NCBI GenBank assembly: GCA_013335935.1
Contig: JAAXUP010000006.1
Location: 1-60,611 of the forward strand
Origin: Eubacteriaceae bacterium
GTDB taxonomy: Bacteria; Bacillota; Clostridia; Eubacteriales; Alkalibacteraceae
Length of the DNA: 60,611 nucleotides
Direction of reading: 5' to 3'
Each line of letters opens with the position of its first letter. The first letter of the stretch is position 1. Below, piece after piece: positions 11,174-20,701 of this stretch. The position numbers and the translations under genes were made by a program. Below the pieces are notes generated by a model. The model was not told the DNA's origin. It saw only the letters and a list, made by a program, of their open reading frames with translations, and did not search any database.

Positions 11174-13618
11174 GTGAGTGACGATTATAATAAAGTATTG
11201 CCTATAAACATAGAAGACGAAATGAAGAAATCCTATATCGATTATGCCATGAGTGTCATTGTTGGCAGGGCGCTGCCTGATGTGAGGGATGGTTTGAAAC
11301 CTGTACATCGAAGAATTCTCTTCGCCATGAGCGAACTTGGCCTGACACCTGAGAAACCTTATCGAAAAAGTGCGAGGATCGTCGGAGACGTTCTTGGTAA
11401 GTACCATCCACATGGGGATACCGCAGTTTATGACGCCATGGTAAGATTGGCACAGGATTTTTCTACCAGATACCTACTGGTCAACGGACACGGTAATTTC
11501 GGATCCATCGACGGAGATTCAGCCGCCGCTATGAGATACACAGAAGCTAAAATGACAAGGATGACTACAGAGCTTTTGAGAGATATCAACAAGGATACTG
11601 TAGATTTTACATTAAATTTCGATGAGACTCAAAAAGAGCCCAGCGTACTGCCTTCAAGATACCCGAACCTTCTTGTTAACGGATCCTCAGGTATTGCTGT
11701 TGGTATGGCGACCAATATTCCACCCCATAATCTGGGGGAAGTCATTGACGCGACAATTGAGCAGATCGACAATCCAGAGGCCACCATCGCGGATCTCATG
11801 AAGCATATCAAAGGTCCTGATTTTCCTACAGGAGGCATCATCCTGGGGAAAGACGGGATCACCAGCGCTTATGAAACCGGAAGAGGACGGGTCAAAGTAA
11901 GAGCAAAAGTACATACAGAAGAAATTTCATCCACAAAGCAGAGGATCGTTATCACGGAGATCCCATACATGGTAAACAAAGCAAAGCTGGTTGAAAAAAT
12001 TGCTGATCTTGTCAAGGAAAAGAAAATTGAAGGCATTTCCGATCTAAGGGATGAGTCCGACAGAAATGGGATGAGAGTTGCCATCGACTTAAAAAGAGAC
12101 GTCAACGCCGAGATCATTTTAAATCAGCTTTACAAGCACACCCAGATGCAGGATACCTTTGGAGTCATTCTCCTTGCCCTTGACAAGAACCAGCCAAAAA
12201 TCATGAATCTGAAGGAAATACTGATAAAATATATCGATTTCCAGAAAGAAATCATCGTGAGAAGAACACAGTTCGACCTGAAAAAGGCTGAAGACAGGGC
12301 GCACATCCTGGAAGGACTTATCATCGCCCTGGACAACATCGACCGGGTAATAAGCATCATCAGAGGGTCAAAAAATGTAGAAATAGCAAGGGAATCCCTT
12401 ATATCGGAATTCTTGCTTTCTGACAAGCAGGTTCAGGCAATCCTGGACATGAGGTTACAGAGACTTACCGGGCTTGAAAGAGAAAAGATTGATATGGAAT
12501 ACGCAGAACTCATGACAAGGATCCAGGAGTTTAAAGAAATCCTTGGAAGTGAAAAATTGGTCCTTCAGATCATTAAAGATGAAATGTCTGAAATCAAGGA
12601 AAAATTCAGCGATAAAAGAAGAACAGCCTTCGAACACGATTTCGAAGAAATCAGCATGGAAGATCTCATTGAGGAGCATGATGTTGTTATCACCATGACG
12701 CACATAGGATACATCAAGAGGATTTCTGCTGATACCTATACTTCCCAGAAACGAGGGGGTAAAGGAATAACAGCTTTGTCAACAAGGGACAATGATTTTG
12801 TGGAGAATATTTTCACCACAACCACCCATCATTATATCCTGTTCTTTACCAACAAAGGAAAAGTATACAGGCTTAAGGCATACGAACTTCCGGATGCATC
12901 CCGTACGGCCAGAGGAACTGCAATTGTAAATATCCTCCAGCTGGAAGAAGGGGAAAAAGTCACGACAGTGATTCCTGTAAGGGAATTTAGTGAGAATATG
13001 TATCTTTTGATGGCTACCAAAAAAGGAATCATTAAGAAAACTGATCTTAAGGAATATGACAGCTCAAGAAAATCCGGGCTGCTTGCCATCAATCTGAATG
13101 AGGATGATGAACTGATTTCGGTTGAAATGACTGACGGAGAAAAGGACATCATTATGGGAACCAAAAAAGGCTATGCCATACGATTCTCCGAGAAGGATGT
13201 TAGATCGGTTGGAAGGACGGCAATAGGGGTTAGAGGAATCATGCTGAGAGGCGATGATGAAGTCATTGGCATGGATCTGGCAGAAGAAAACCTTTATGTT
13301 CTGTCAGTATCGGAACATGGATACGGAAAGTTGACAACAGTCGATGAATACCGATCTCAAAACAGAGGCGGCAAGGGAATCCAGACGTATAAGATCACGG
13401 ATAAAACTGGAGATATCATTGGGCTGATGGTGACCTGCAAGGATGATGAGATCATGATGATAAACAACCAGGGCATTGTGATACGACTTGAAGTCGGAGG
13501 AATCTCAACAATGGGAAGAAGCACCCAGGGAGTAAGGCTTATGAAGCTGGACAAATCTGAAAAAATCGTGACAATTGCTAAAGTTATCAGTGAAGACGAA
13601 ATAGATATTGTCGAATAA
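11174..13618 (+). CDS. gyrA: DNA gyrase subunit A
   Basis: Breakage-rejoining subunit, 814 aa, starting at GTG after GGAGGTAGTATAA. The N-terminal winged-helix region has [19 protein letters not shown] and the active-site tyrosine in [11 protein letters not shown] (about residue 122). The quinolone-determining region reads [17 protein letters not shown]. The C-terminal beta-pinwheel carries the GyrA box as SQKRGGKG, which distinguishes it from ParC. Confidence 0.98.
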   Translation: MSDDYNKVLPINIEDEMKKSYIDYAMSVIVGRALPDVRDGLKPVHRRILFAMSELGLTPEKPYRKSARIVGDVLGKYHPHGDTAVYDAMVRLAQDFSTRYLLVNGHGNFGSIDGDSAAAMRYTEAKMTRMTTELLRDINKDTVDFTLNFDETQKEPSVLPSRYPNLLVNGSSGIAVGMATNIPPHNLGEVIDATIEQIDNPEATIADLMKHIKGPDFPTGGIILGKDGITSAYETGRGRVKVRAKVHTEEISSTKQRIVITEIPYMVNKAKLVEKIADLVKEKKIEGISDLRDESDRNGMRVAIDLKRDVNAEIILNQLYKHTQMQDTFGVILLALDKNQPKIMNLKEILIKYIDFQKEIIVRRTQFDLKKAEDRAHILEGLIIALDNIDRVISIIRGSKNVEIARESLISEFLLSDKQVQAILDMRLQRLTGLEREKIDMEYAELMTRIQEFKEILGSEKLVLQIIKDEMSEIKEKFSDKRRTAFEHDFEEISMEDLIEEHDVVITMTHIGYIKRISADTYTSQKRGGKGITALSTRDNDFVENIFTTTTHHYILFFTNKGKVYRLKAYELPDASRTARGTAIVNILQLEEGEKVTTVIPVREFSENMYLLMATKKGIIKKTDLKEYDSSRKSGLLAINLNEDDELISVEMTDGEKDIIMGTKKGYAIRFSEKDVRSVGRTAIGVRGIMLRGDDEVIGMDLAEENLYVLSVSEHGYGKLTTVDEYRSQNRGGKGIQTYKITDKTGDIIGLMVTCKDDEIMMINNQGIVIRLEVGGISTMGRSTQGVRLMKLDKSEKIVTIAKVISEDEIDIVE

Positions 13619-13654
13619 AAGTAAATAAATGACCTGAAACAGCGAATAACACTT

Positions 13655-13698
13655 AAGGATCTGAAGACCCCGGAAATGGGAACAGATCCTTTTCTGTT
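13655..13698 (+). terminator. Terminator after gyrA
   Basis: AAGGATCTG (13655-13663)/CAGATCCTT (13683-13691) with a 19-base loop and a T-rich tail TTCTGTT. It ends the dnaN-gyrA block before the accessory alditol region. Confidence 0.75.
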
Positions 13699-13755
13699 AA
13701 TAAAATCCAGGATTAGTGAGCGAATTCTCAATACAGCATATAAATTTCATTTATT

Positions 13756-13792
13756 ATTACAAATGTACCGTAGGTGTTACAAAAATCATGTA
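13756..13792. promoter_or_regulatory. Putative operator upstream of first polyol dehydrogenase
   Basis: TTACAAATGTACC at 13756-13768 followed by GTTACAAAAATCATGTA at 13776-13792, ahead of an AT-rich -10-like TATTATATAAAT and the AGGAGG of the next gene. The ACAAATGTAC core recurs at 15 kb and, with one changed base, at 21.85 and 24.58 kb. A SorC-type regulator is the likely ligand (inference). Confidence 0.55.
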
Positions 13793-13852
13793 TTATATAA
13801 ATATAAGGTGAAGTACATCGTAAACGAATTATGAAAATTAGGAGGTTTTTAG

Positions 13853-14890
13853 ATGAAAGCACTGGTTTTAGAGGGAAAAGGTCAGGTAAGCTACAAAGAA
13901 GTTCCAAAACCGGAGTGTGCCCCTGACGGACTTTTAATTAAGGTGGATTCTGTCGGTTTATGCGGTTCTGATGTGAGGACCTATTTTCACGGTCATCAGG
14001 ATGTTCATTATCCTTGCATCCTAGGTCATGAAAATGCAGGTACCATAGTCGAGGTCGGCAGTGAAGTCAAGGGCTTTAAGGTGAATGAGAAAGTGATCAT
14101 CAATCCTGTGCTGCCCTGCGGAAAATGCTGGTATTGTCTAAAAGGATGGCAGCACATGTGTTCCGATCGATTGACCTATGGTCACTCCATTCAGGGAGGT
14201 TTCGCCGAATATATGGCTGTTCCTGGAATAGGTCTGGAAAGAGGCCAGGTGCTTAAAATTCCAGAAGGGGTATCAACCGATGAAATTGTTATCGTTGAAC
14301 TGCTGTCCTCAATCGTCAATTCTCAGGATTATGCAAATATTACGTTAGGCGAGACAGTGGTTGTCATAGGGACAGGACCCATTGGATGTCTGCATTCAGA
14401 AGTTGCCAGATTAAGAGGCGCACAAAGGATCATAATGATCGACCTGAATGATGAACGGTTGGAAATGTCAAAGAAATTCAGCGGCACGCATTTTATCAAC
14501 TCCAGCAAAGAAAGTGCTGTAGAAAAAGTCATGGAGATCACAGATCATTTTGGTGCTGATGCGGTGATCATCGCAGCTCCTTCCGTAAAAGCTCAAAGCG
14601 AAGGATTGGACATGCTGAGAAAGCGTGGAAGACTGGTGATATTTGGAGGCGTGTCTAAGGATGACCCCATATCGAAATTCGACAGCAATAAAATACATTA
14701 CAACGAAATAGCGATCCTGGGCGCTTTCGCATACGGTCCAAATGATTTTAAAAAGGCATTTGATCTTGTGGTAAATAAAATGGTGAAGACAGAAGGTTTT
14801 GTCACTCACGTACTTCCTCTTGAAAAAATGGAGGAAGGGGTCAAGGAAATCCAATCAGGGCGAGCACTGAAAGTTGTTTTAAAACCCTGA
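13853..14890 (+). CDS. Zinc-dependent alcohol/polyol dehydrogenase (MDR family), first of four
   Basis: 345-aa medium-chain dehydrogenase of the sorbitol/threonine dehydrogenase group. Catalytic zinc ligands are suggested by LCGSD (about 38) and GHE (about 62). The structural zinc cysteines lie in CGKCWYCLKGWQHMC (about 91-105), and the NAD-binding GTGPIG is near residue 175. The substrate is not readable; the context suggests an alditol or alditol phosphate. It is preceded by AGGAGG and a shared operator motif, and separated from the EIIA gene by 230 bases with its own site, so it is probably a monocistronic member of the regulon. Confidence 0.85.
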   Translation: MKALVLEGKGQVSYKEVPKPECAPDGLLIKVDSVGLCGSDVRTYFHGHQDVHYPCILGHENAGTIVEVGSEVKGFKVNEKVIINPVLPCGKCWYCLKGWQHMCSDRLTYGHSIQGGFAEYMAVPGIGLERGQVLKIPEGVSTDEIVIVELLSSIVNSQDYANITLGETVVVIGTGPIGCLHSEVARLRGAQRIIMIDLNDERLEMSKKFSGTHFINSSKESAVEKVMEITDHFGADAVIIAAPSVKAQSEGLDMLRKRGRLVIFGGVSKDDPISKFDSNKIHYNEIAILGAFAYGPNDFKKAFDLVVNKMVKTEGFVTHVLPLEKMEEGVKEIQSGRALKVVLKP

Positions 14891-15018
14891 ATAGATGGGT
14901 ATATGGATAGAGATAGGATGCTTCTGAGCATAAAAGTTAAATAGCACAGCACAATTAATCCAATGAAGCTATAAATTGGGAAAGACATGAGGATGCGCTA
15001 TGACAAATTATCATCCTT

Positions 15019-15032
15019 TGTACATTTGTACA
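15019..15032. promoter_or_regulatory. Putative operator upstream of PTS EIIA operon
   Basis: TGTACATTTGTACA: two TGTACA palindromes two bases apart. On the minus strand it reads TACAAATGTACA, the same core as the sites at 13.76 and 21.85 kb. Confidence 0.6.
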
Positions 15033-15124
15033 GATCTTGTCCTGGAGGGATTGATTTTAGGTAACATTGATGGTAGAATTAGTGAGGAAAATAGTTTCAC
15101 AGCATTTTGAAAGGAGAAAAAAAA

Positions 15125-15610
15125 ATGGCAGATTTAGGTTTAACATTTTCAAAAGATTTAGTTGTAGTTGATCTGGAAGCAGGTTCTGATTTGGAAGCTA
15201 TCCAGAAAGCGGCCTCTCACCTTTATGAAAAAGGTCTTGTTAAAGAAAGTTTCATTAACGCAATTCAGGAGAGAGAGAAGGTTTTTGCAACAGGACTTCC
15301 TACAGAAGGCTATGGAGTAGCGGTACCTCATACGGACGTTGAGCACGTCATCGAACAGAGCATTTGCATCGCAGTGCTTAAAGACGCAGTTCCATTCAGC
15401 GTGATGGGCAGCATGGAGGAAAAAGTTGATTGCAAGATCATGTTCATGCTTGCACTGAAAGAACCACATTCCCAACTTGCTATGCTTCAGGCGGTAATCG
15501 GCATGGTTCAGAAACCGGACATTCTTGAGACGCTGGCTACTGAAAAAGATACTCAGGTGATTTATGATATCGTCATGAATGAACTTGAGAACATGGAAAC
15601 AGAAGAATAA
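15125..15610 (+). CDS. PTS EIIA component, fructose/galactitol (GatA-like) family
   Basis: 161-aa PTS_EIIA type 2 protein that takes phosphate from HPr and passes it to EIIB. The phospho-histidine lies in YGVAVPHTDVEHV (His about 69). Partner EIIB and EIIC genes are 6.5 kb downstream, which is unusual. The ATG at 15125 follows GAAAGGAG; an upstream TTG at 15107 lies in the ribosome binding site region and is rejected. It is the first gene of a tightly packed run to 21.8 kb. Confidence 0.92.
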   Translation: MADLGLTFSKDLVVVDLEAGSDLEAIQKAASHLYEKGLVKESFINAIQEREKVFATGLPTEGYGVAVPHTDVEHVIEQSICIAVLKDAVPFSVMGSMEEKVDCKIMFMLALKEPHSQLAMLQAVIGMVQKPDILETLATEKDTQVIYDIVMNELENMETEE

Positions 15611-15631
15611 TAATCCACGGAGGCTTCATAT

Positions 15632-16072
15632 TTGGAAAGTAAAGGTTTTTTCTTTGGTATGTGGCAGGAATTGACATTCGGTCAATATCTGCAGTTTTTA
15701 GTAAATTTTGTAGCACGGAATTATCAAATTATTGGATTGTTGCTATTTGCATATGCCTTAGTCATATTTTTAGGCAGGTACGGCGGAAGCAAATACATAC
15801 CTGAGCGATTTGAAGGCTTTATAATGGAAAAATCAGGAAATTTAATCAAGAGCGAGCCATCCATCAGCACGGATAAAATGGTAAGGCTTATTTATAATGA
15901 TTGGAAAAGTGAAATCACTTCTTTTCCTTCATACGTATTTGTAAGGTCTAAAAAAGACTACTGGATAGAAAAGCCTTCCTTAGAGGTGCTTGAAGAAAGA
16001 ATAGGAATAAATAAAGAAAAAGTAACAGAAATTTTAATTAATAATGGAGTGATTGTGAATGACGTACAATAA
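15632..16072 (+). CDS. Unknown protein with one N-terminal membrane segment, in alditol PTS operon
   Basis: 146 aa, not recognised. One hydrophobic segment (about 30-48, YQIIGLLLFAYALVIFLG) is followed by a soluble domain of about 95 residues, ending in a helical stretch (LEVLEERIGINKEKVTEILI) that could be a small winged-helix-like fold. It starts at TTG after CGGAGG. It overlaps the next gene by 14 bases, so translation is coupled. Size and placement recall GutM of glucitol operons, but no sequence match is claimed. A membrane-linked role in sensing or PTS control is a guess. Confidence 0.75.
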   Translation: MESKGFFFGMWQELTFGQYLQFLVNFVARNYQIIGLLLFAYALVIFLGRYGGSKYIPERFEGFIMEKSGNLIKSEPSISTDKMVRLIYNDWKSEITSFPSYVFVRSKKDYWIEKPSLEVLEERIGINKEKVTEILINNGVIVNDVQ

Positions 16073-16679
16073 TTGCGAAAGCATTATTGAAAAGGGGAAA
16101 AACGTCATTAGCATTGAGATCGAATCACTTGAAAAAATTAAGGGGAATGTTGACGATTCATTTGTGAAAGCTGTAAATATGATTCTTGAATGCAAGGGTA
16201 AAATCATTTTAACAGGCACAGGCAAATCCGGTTTGATCGGAAGAAAAATTGCTGCTACAATGAGTTGTTGTGACATTCCCTCTTTTTTTCTCAATGCTTA
16301 TGAATGCGAAAATGGCGACTTGGGCGTTGTCCGGGGAAATGATCTGATCATTGCCATCTCCAATAGCGGCGAAACCGGTATTCTTACGAAGCTGGTTATA
16401 CCATCATGCAAGTATTTAGGTTGTAAAATTATCTCTTTGACAGGGAACCTTGATTCAACAATGGCGAAGCTTAGTGATACGGCGATTGACATCAAGGTAG
16501 ACAGGGAAGCCTGCTATCTTGGGATCAACGCTTCATCAAGCACGACGGCAACTCTCGCAATGGGTGATGCGTTAGCCTTGGTTGCTATGGAACTTAAAGG
16601 GACCACAAGAGAAAAGACATATTTTCTTCACCAGGGTGGAGCCTGGGGAGACGCTCTCAAAGGAGAGTTGAAAAAATAA
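16059..16679 (+). CDS. SIS-domain sugar-phosphate isomerase, KpsF/GutQ type without CBS domains
   Basis: 206-aa protein made of a single SIS domain. TGTGKSGLIGRKIAATM (about 49-65), ISNSGETGIL and the C-terminal HQGGAWGDAL resemble the arabinose-5-phosphate isomerase group (HPGG-x-LG). Full KpsF/GutQ proteins of about 320 aa carry two CBS domains that are absent here, so regulation probably differs. Likely reaction: ribulose 5-phosphate to arabinose 5-phosphate, or a related aldose-ketose phosphate pair; 3-hexulose-6-phosphate isomerase is the alternative, having the same length. It lies between the membrane protein and an epimerase. Confidence 0.85.
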   Translation: MTYNNCESIIEKGKNVISIEIESLEKIKGNVDDSFVKAVNMILECKGKIILTGTGKSGLIGRKIAATMSCCDIPSFFLNAYECENGDLGVVRGNDLIIAISNSGETGILTKLVIPSCKYLGCKIISLTGNLDSTMAKLSDTAIDIKVDREACYLGINASSSTTATLAMGDALALVAMELKGTTREKTYFLHQGGAWGDALKGELKK

Positions 16680-16694
16680 ACGGAGGTGTATTCA

Positions 16695-17342
16695 ATGAGT
16701 GTAAAAATTGCGCCGTCACTTTTTGGTGCTGATTTTGGAAATCTGGAAAACCAGATCAAAGCGGTAGAAGAATGTGGGGTAGAAATGCTGCATATCGATG
16801 TTATGGATGGAACGTATGTACCCAATATTGCATTCGGGCCTGATCAGGTGAAATCATTAAGGAGCAAGACAAATTTATTTTTTGACGTGCACATGATGGT
16901 GGTTAATCCTGACAGGTATATCGAACGGTTTGTAGAAGCCGGAGCAGGAATCATTACTGTGCACCAGGAAGCAACTGTACATCTGCACAGAACGCTTCAG
17001 CTCATTCGATCATTTGGAATTAAATCAGGAGTTACGTTAAATCCTGGAACACCTATCGATACGTTAAAGTATGTTCTTGACGAAATCGACATGGTACTCC
17101 TCATGACGGTCAATCCAGGCTACGGCGGACAATCCTTTATCCCCAATAGCATCAATAAAATCAGGGATCTTAAAGAAATGGTCAAGGATTATAATATCGA
17201 CATCCAGGTTGATGGCGGTGTCAATCTTGAAATTGCTCCAAAAGTTGTTGAAGCAGGAGCAAATGTTTTGGTAGCTGGTTCATTTACCTTTACAGGGGAT
17301 ATAAATAAGAATATTAGAGATTTAAGAAATTGTGTAAAATAG
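16695..17342 (+). CDS. rpe: Ribulose-phosphate 3-epimerase
   Basis: 215-aa TIM-barrel epimerase interconverting ribulose 5-phosphate and xylulose 5-phosphate. Family motifs: KIAPSLFGADFGNL, LHIDVMDGTYVPNIAFGP, FDVHMMV, MTVNPGYGGQSFI and VDGGVN. These include the metal-binding His/Asp residues. ATG at 16695 is used; the GTG at 16686 is part of the CGGAGGTG ribosome binding site. Its place inside the alditol operon argues for a dedicated catabolic copy rather than the housekeeping Rpe (inference). Confidence 0.92.
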   Translation: MSVKIAPSLFGADFGNLENQIKAVEECGVEMLHIDVMDGTYVPNIAFGPDQVKSLRSKTNLFFDVHMMVVNPDRYIERFVEAGAGIITVHQEATVHLHRTLQLIRSFGIKSGVTLNPGTPIDTLKYVLDEIDMVLLMTVNPGYGGQSFIPNSINKIRDLKEMVKDYNIDIQVDGGVNLEIAPKVVEAGANVLVAGSFTFTGDINKNIRDLRNCVK

Positions 17343-17367
17343 TAACAAATCAGGAGGGAAATGTTTA

Positions 17368-18426
17368 ATGAAAGCAGTAAAATTATATGCCATACAAGAG
17401 CTTAAACTGGAAGAAGTTCCAGTTCCACAAATAAAAGATACAAAAGATGTGCTTATTAAAGTAAAGGCAACAGGTATATGCGGATCAGACCTTTCAAGAT
17501 ATGGAAAATTTGGACCTAAAAAAGAAGTTGGACTGACTTTCGGCCATGAATTTTCAGGCGTAATTGAAGAAATTGGAAGCGATGTTACGAACTTTAAAAA
17601 AGGAGACCGAGTGGCTGTTAGCCCAGGGCTTCCTTGCATGGTATGCGAGTACTGCAAAATGGCGGATTATTCTAAATGCAATACCCTTGAAGTAATCGGT
17701 GCCGTTTCTGACGGGTCTTTTGCCGATTACATCACAGTTCCCGCTGAAAACTGCCTGCATCTCCCTGATGAGATCAAATTTGATCAAGCTGCTTTAATCG
17801 AACCTTCAGCGGTTGTTGTTCATGCTTTTTATCAGGCAAACATGAAAGTTGGAGATACGGTGACCATCATGGGCTGCGGACCGATCGGTCTCATGAGTAT
17901 TCAATGGGCAAAGGTTTTTGGCGCCAAAAAAGTCATCGCTATTGACGTCATGCCTGAAAAACTTCAATGGGCTCTTGATATGGGAGCAGATGAGGTCATC
18001 AATGGGCTGGAAGAAAAAGCTTACGACGGCGTCAAGAGACTTACCAATGGAAGGGGAACAGACATCGTTGTTGAGGCGGCAGGAAATGCTTTTACATGCG
18101 CACAAGTTCTGAGTCTTGCTTGTAAAGGCGGAACGGTGGTTTATATGGGGATTCCTTACTCTGATGTTACCATTGACCGATTTAATTTTGAGAGCATTAT
18201 GAGAAATGAGCTTCACGTTGTAGGCTCATGGAATTCAATCACAGGACCTTATCCTGGAAAGGCGTGGGACACGACCATACACTTCATGAAAGAAGGCAAG
18301 GTGGATTTTACACCGATCATAACCCACCGATATACACTTGATGATGCAGTTGAAGTATTTAAAAAAGTATACAAAAGGGATACTTTGTTTGGAAAGATCA
18401 TGTTCTTCCCTGAAGGAGTAGAGTAA
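17368..18426 (+). CDS. Galactitol-1-phosphate/arabitol-phosphate dehydrogenase-like MDR enzyme
   Basis: 352-aa zinc-dependent dehydrogenase. CGSD (about 38), GHEFSG (about 60), structural-zinc cysteines CMVCEYCKMADYSKC and NAD motif GCGPIG are present. The C-terminal GSWNSITGPYPGKAWDTT and THRYTLDDA match the GatD-type arrangement, so a ketose-phosphate-forming alditol-phosphate dehydrogenase is the best call. It lies between rpe and rpiB with short gaps (25 and 1 bases), so its product probably feeds pentose phosphates. The exact substrate is uncertain. Confidence 0.85.
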   Translation: MKAVKLYAIQELKLEEVPVPQIKDTKDVLIKVKATGICGSDLSRYGKFGPKKEVGLTFGHEFSGVIEEIGSDVTNFKKGDRVAVSPGLPCMVCEYCKMADYSKCNTLEVIGAVSDGSFADYITVPAENCLHLPDEIKFDQAALIEPSAVVVHAFYQANMKVGDTVTIMGCGPIGLMSIQWAKVFGAKKVIAIDVMPEKLQWALDMGADEVINGLEEKAYDGVKRLTNGRGTDIVVEAAGNAFTCAQVLSLACKGGTVVYMGIPYSDVTIDRFNFESIMRNELHVVGSWNSITGPYPGKAWDTTIHFMKEGKVDFTPIITHRYTLDDAVEVFKKVYKRDTLFGKIMFFPEGVE

Positions 18427-18427
18427 T

Positions 18428-18889
18428 ATGAAAAAAATTGCTATAGGGTCAGATCATGCAGCATTTCAAGCTAAGAAATATTTAATAAAAGAATTACAAT
18501 CATGGGGAATCGAAGTTGTAGACGTGGGCCCGGATGGGGATGACAAACCTGTTGAATATGTTCCTATCGCTGAAAGTGTTGCTTTGAAAGTTGCAAACAA
18601 TGAAGTTGACGGGGGAATACTCATGTGCGGAACTGGCGTGGGCATGTCCGTTGCCGCAAACAAAATTCCTGGGATCCGTGCTTCTGTCGTAAATGATCTT
18701 TTTACTGCCCAGTACTCAAAATCTGATGTTAACCTGAATGTTCTCTGTATGGGAGCACGGGTCATCAGTGAAAGAATGATCATGGAAATCACCAAAAAGT
18801 GGATCGAGACTCCATTTACCGGTGGAAGATTTATACCAAGAATCGCAAAGCTTCATGAAATGGAAGCCAAATATCTTGTGAAAAAATAG
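18428..18889 (+). CDS. rpiB: RpiB/LacAB-type sugar-phosphate isomerase
   Basis: 153 aa. GSDHAAFQAKKYL (about 6-18), the catalytic-cysteine region LMCGTGVGMSVAANK and IRASVVNDLF follow the RpiB pattern, interconverting ribose and ribulose 5-phosphates. LacA/LacB or erythrose-4-phosphate isomerase activity is possible in a polyol operon. It begins one base after the upstream dehydrogenase stop, so the pair is translationally coupled. The next gene is a second Rpe-like epimerase. Confidence 0.92.
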   Translation: MKKIAIGSDHAAFQAKKYLIKELQSWGIEVVDVGPDGDDKPVEYVPIAESVALKVANNEVDGGILMCGTGVGMSVAANKIPGIRASVVNDLFTAQYSKSDVNLNVLCMGARVISERMIMEITKKWIETPFTGGRFIPRIAKLHEMEAKYLVKK

Positions 18890-18903
18890 AAAAAGGTGAT
18901 TTG

Positions 18904-19566
18904 ATGATTAAAGTTTCGGCTTCTATTATGTGCGGCAACTCACTAAAGTATGGCGAAGAACTGAAAAGACTCGAGGAAGCCAATGTTGATATGATTCATT
19001 TTGATATGATGGACGGTTCTTATGTGTCTAACATCGCAATGGGGATTTATCTCCTGGAAGATATGAACAAGGCTACAGATATTCCCTTTGATGTTCATAT
19101 GGCGGTATGGGAACCATCCCCGTTTTATGAAACCATGGCGAAAGCCGGGGCGGATTATTTATGTATCCATCCTGAAGCCGTCAGGCATATCCACAGAGAT
19201 GTTCAACGAATACGGGAACTGGGCATGAAACCGGGGATAGCAATCAATCCCTCCACAAATCATGGCGTATTACGGGAAATTATTCAGGATATCGATCTGG
19301 TGACGGTCATGACCGTTGACCCGGGTTTTGCGGGACAGAAATTCATAACTTCTCAACTTGAAAAAATAAAGGCAATAAGGGAAATGGCAAATAAATTTAA
19401 TCCGGATCTCTTGATTTCAGTGGATGGAAACATCAATACCACGACAATCCCCCAATGCGTCAAATACGGTGCTGACGTACTGGTGGCAGGAACATCATCG
19501 ATATTCAAAGGCGAAGATGCGGATTACAAAAAGCTGGTTCTGGAAATGAAGGACTGCGGGAAGTAA
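18904..19566 (+). CDS. Second Rpe-family ketose-phosphate 3-epimerase, divergent (AlsE-like)
   Basis: About 220 aa, same TIM-barrel family as the rpe at 16.7 kb but clearly different: SASIMCGNSLKYGEELKRL, HFDMMDGSYVSNIAMG, FDVHMAVWEP, MTVDPGFAGQKFI and VDGNIN. Allulose-6-phosphate 3-epimerase is the nearest recognised subtype by eye. Two epimerases in one operon suggest two ketose-phosphate intermediates, or a broad substrate range. ATG 18904 follows AAAAAGGTGAT; the TTG three bases earlier is less likely. Confidence 0.85.
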   Translation: MIKVSASIMCGNSLKYGEELKRLEEANVDMIHFDMMDGSYVSNIAMGIYLLEDMNKATDIPFDVHMAVWEPSPFYETMAKAGADYLCIHPEAVRHIHRDVQRIRELGMKPGIAINPSTNHGVLREIIQDIDLVTVMTVDPGFAGQKFITSQLEKIKAIREMANKFNPDLLISVDGNINTTTIPQCVKYGADVLVAGTSSIFKGEDADYKKLVLEMKDCGK

Positions 19567-19631
19567 GATTCTGTTGGGATGAGCGGAAGATAGCTTTGGA
19601 AAAAAATCAAATAATAATTGGAGGGCTATAA

Positions 19632-20672
19632 ATGGCAGGAACTATGAAAGGATTATGTTTAAATGAAAGTCAGAAACTTGAGCTAAGAGAGTTTCCCATA
19701 CCTGAACCTAAAAAAGGTTATGTGAGAGTGAAGGTAAAAAGGGCAGGAATCTGTGCAACGGATATTGGATACTGGAAACATGGGAGCGACAGGCTTCAAC
19801 TTCCGGTAATCCTTGGCCATGAAGCTTCCGGGGATGTTGAAAAACTGGGAGAAGGCGTAACGAAAGTCAAAGAAGGCGACAGAGTAATCGTCATGACGAC
19901 TTATGAAGTGTGCGGAGAATGTCATTTTTGTAAAATCGACGCGACAAACCTGTGTATTAAAAGAAGAGGCATCGGATCAAAAGAAAACGGTGGATTTGCA
20001 GACTATGTTGTTGTTCCAGAAACAAGCTGCATAAAAATGCCTGATTCCATGACTTACGATGAAGGTGCCATGGTTGAAGTACTTGCCTGTGGTATCCACG
20101 CCGTAGCTGAGCAGGCTCCAGTCACTTTAGACTCTGTCACACTCGTGGTGGGACCTGGCCCGATCGGTGTGCTGGCTTCTTTAGCGGCACAAGCATGTGG
20201 TTCAAAAGTTATCCTGGCAGGTCTTACTCAGGATGTTCCTAGAATGAACGTCGCAAAATCCTTAGGAATCAATACAATTGTTAATCTTCAGGAAGAAGAT
20301 CTGGGTAAAGTTGTCAGTGATATGACTAATGGTTATGGCGCTGACTTTGTTGTGGAAGCATCAGGTTCATATCCTGGAGTTCGAACGGCTCTGGATATGG
20401 TTGCAAAAAAAGGAACCTTGTGTCAAATGGGAGTAAACCATGGCACAGGTGAAGTTGACTGGTCAATAATCCTTAACAAGGAACTTCATATTATCGGCTC
20501 GTTAAGTCAGAAACCGACCGCTTGGATCAAAGCTAAAAACATGATCAGTGAAGGTAAAATCGATGTAAATCCTTTGATATCAGACGTTATGGCATTAAAA
20601 GATTACGAAGAAGCTTTTGGAAAAGCTGCAAATGTAACAGGATTTAAGGTTCTATTTGATCTTGAAAAGTAA
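19632..20672 (+). CDS. Zinc-dependent polyol dehydrogenase (MDR), third of four
   Basis: 346 aa. Catalytic zinc region CATD (about 38) and GHEASG (about 61), structural cysteines CGECHFCKIDATNLC, and NAD-binding GPGPIG are present. It lacks the GSW...P.. insert typical of GatD-like enzymes and instead has GSLSQKPTAWIKAKNMI, so it may act on a different alditol or on a non-phosphorylated one. The C-terminal ALKDYEEAFGKA is family-typical. It is preceded by TTGGAGGGC and lies between the second epimerase and an SDR gene. Confidence 0.85.
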   Translation: MAGTMKGLCLNESQKLELREFPIPEPKKGYVRVKVKRAGICATDIGYWKHGSDRLQLPVILGHEASGDVEKLGEGVTKVKEGDRVIVMTTYEVCGECHFCKIDATNLCIKRRGIGSKENGGFADYVVVPETSCIKMPDSMTYDEGAMVEVLACGIHAVAEQAPVTLDSVTLVVGPGPIGVLASLAAQACGSKVILAGLTQDVPRMNVAKSLGINTIVNLQEEDLGKVVSDMTNGYGADFVVEASGSYPGVRTALDMVAKKGTLCQMGVNHGTGEVDWSIILNKELHIIGSLSQKPTAWIKAKNMISEGKIDVNPLISDVMALKDYEEAFGKAANVTGFKVLFDLEK

Positions 20673-20701
20673 AAAATCGACAGGAGTTAAGGAGTGTTCA
20701 T

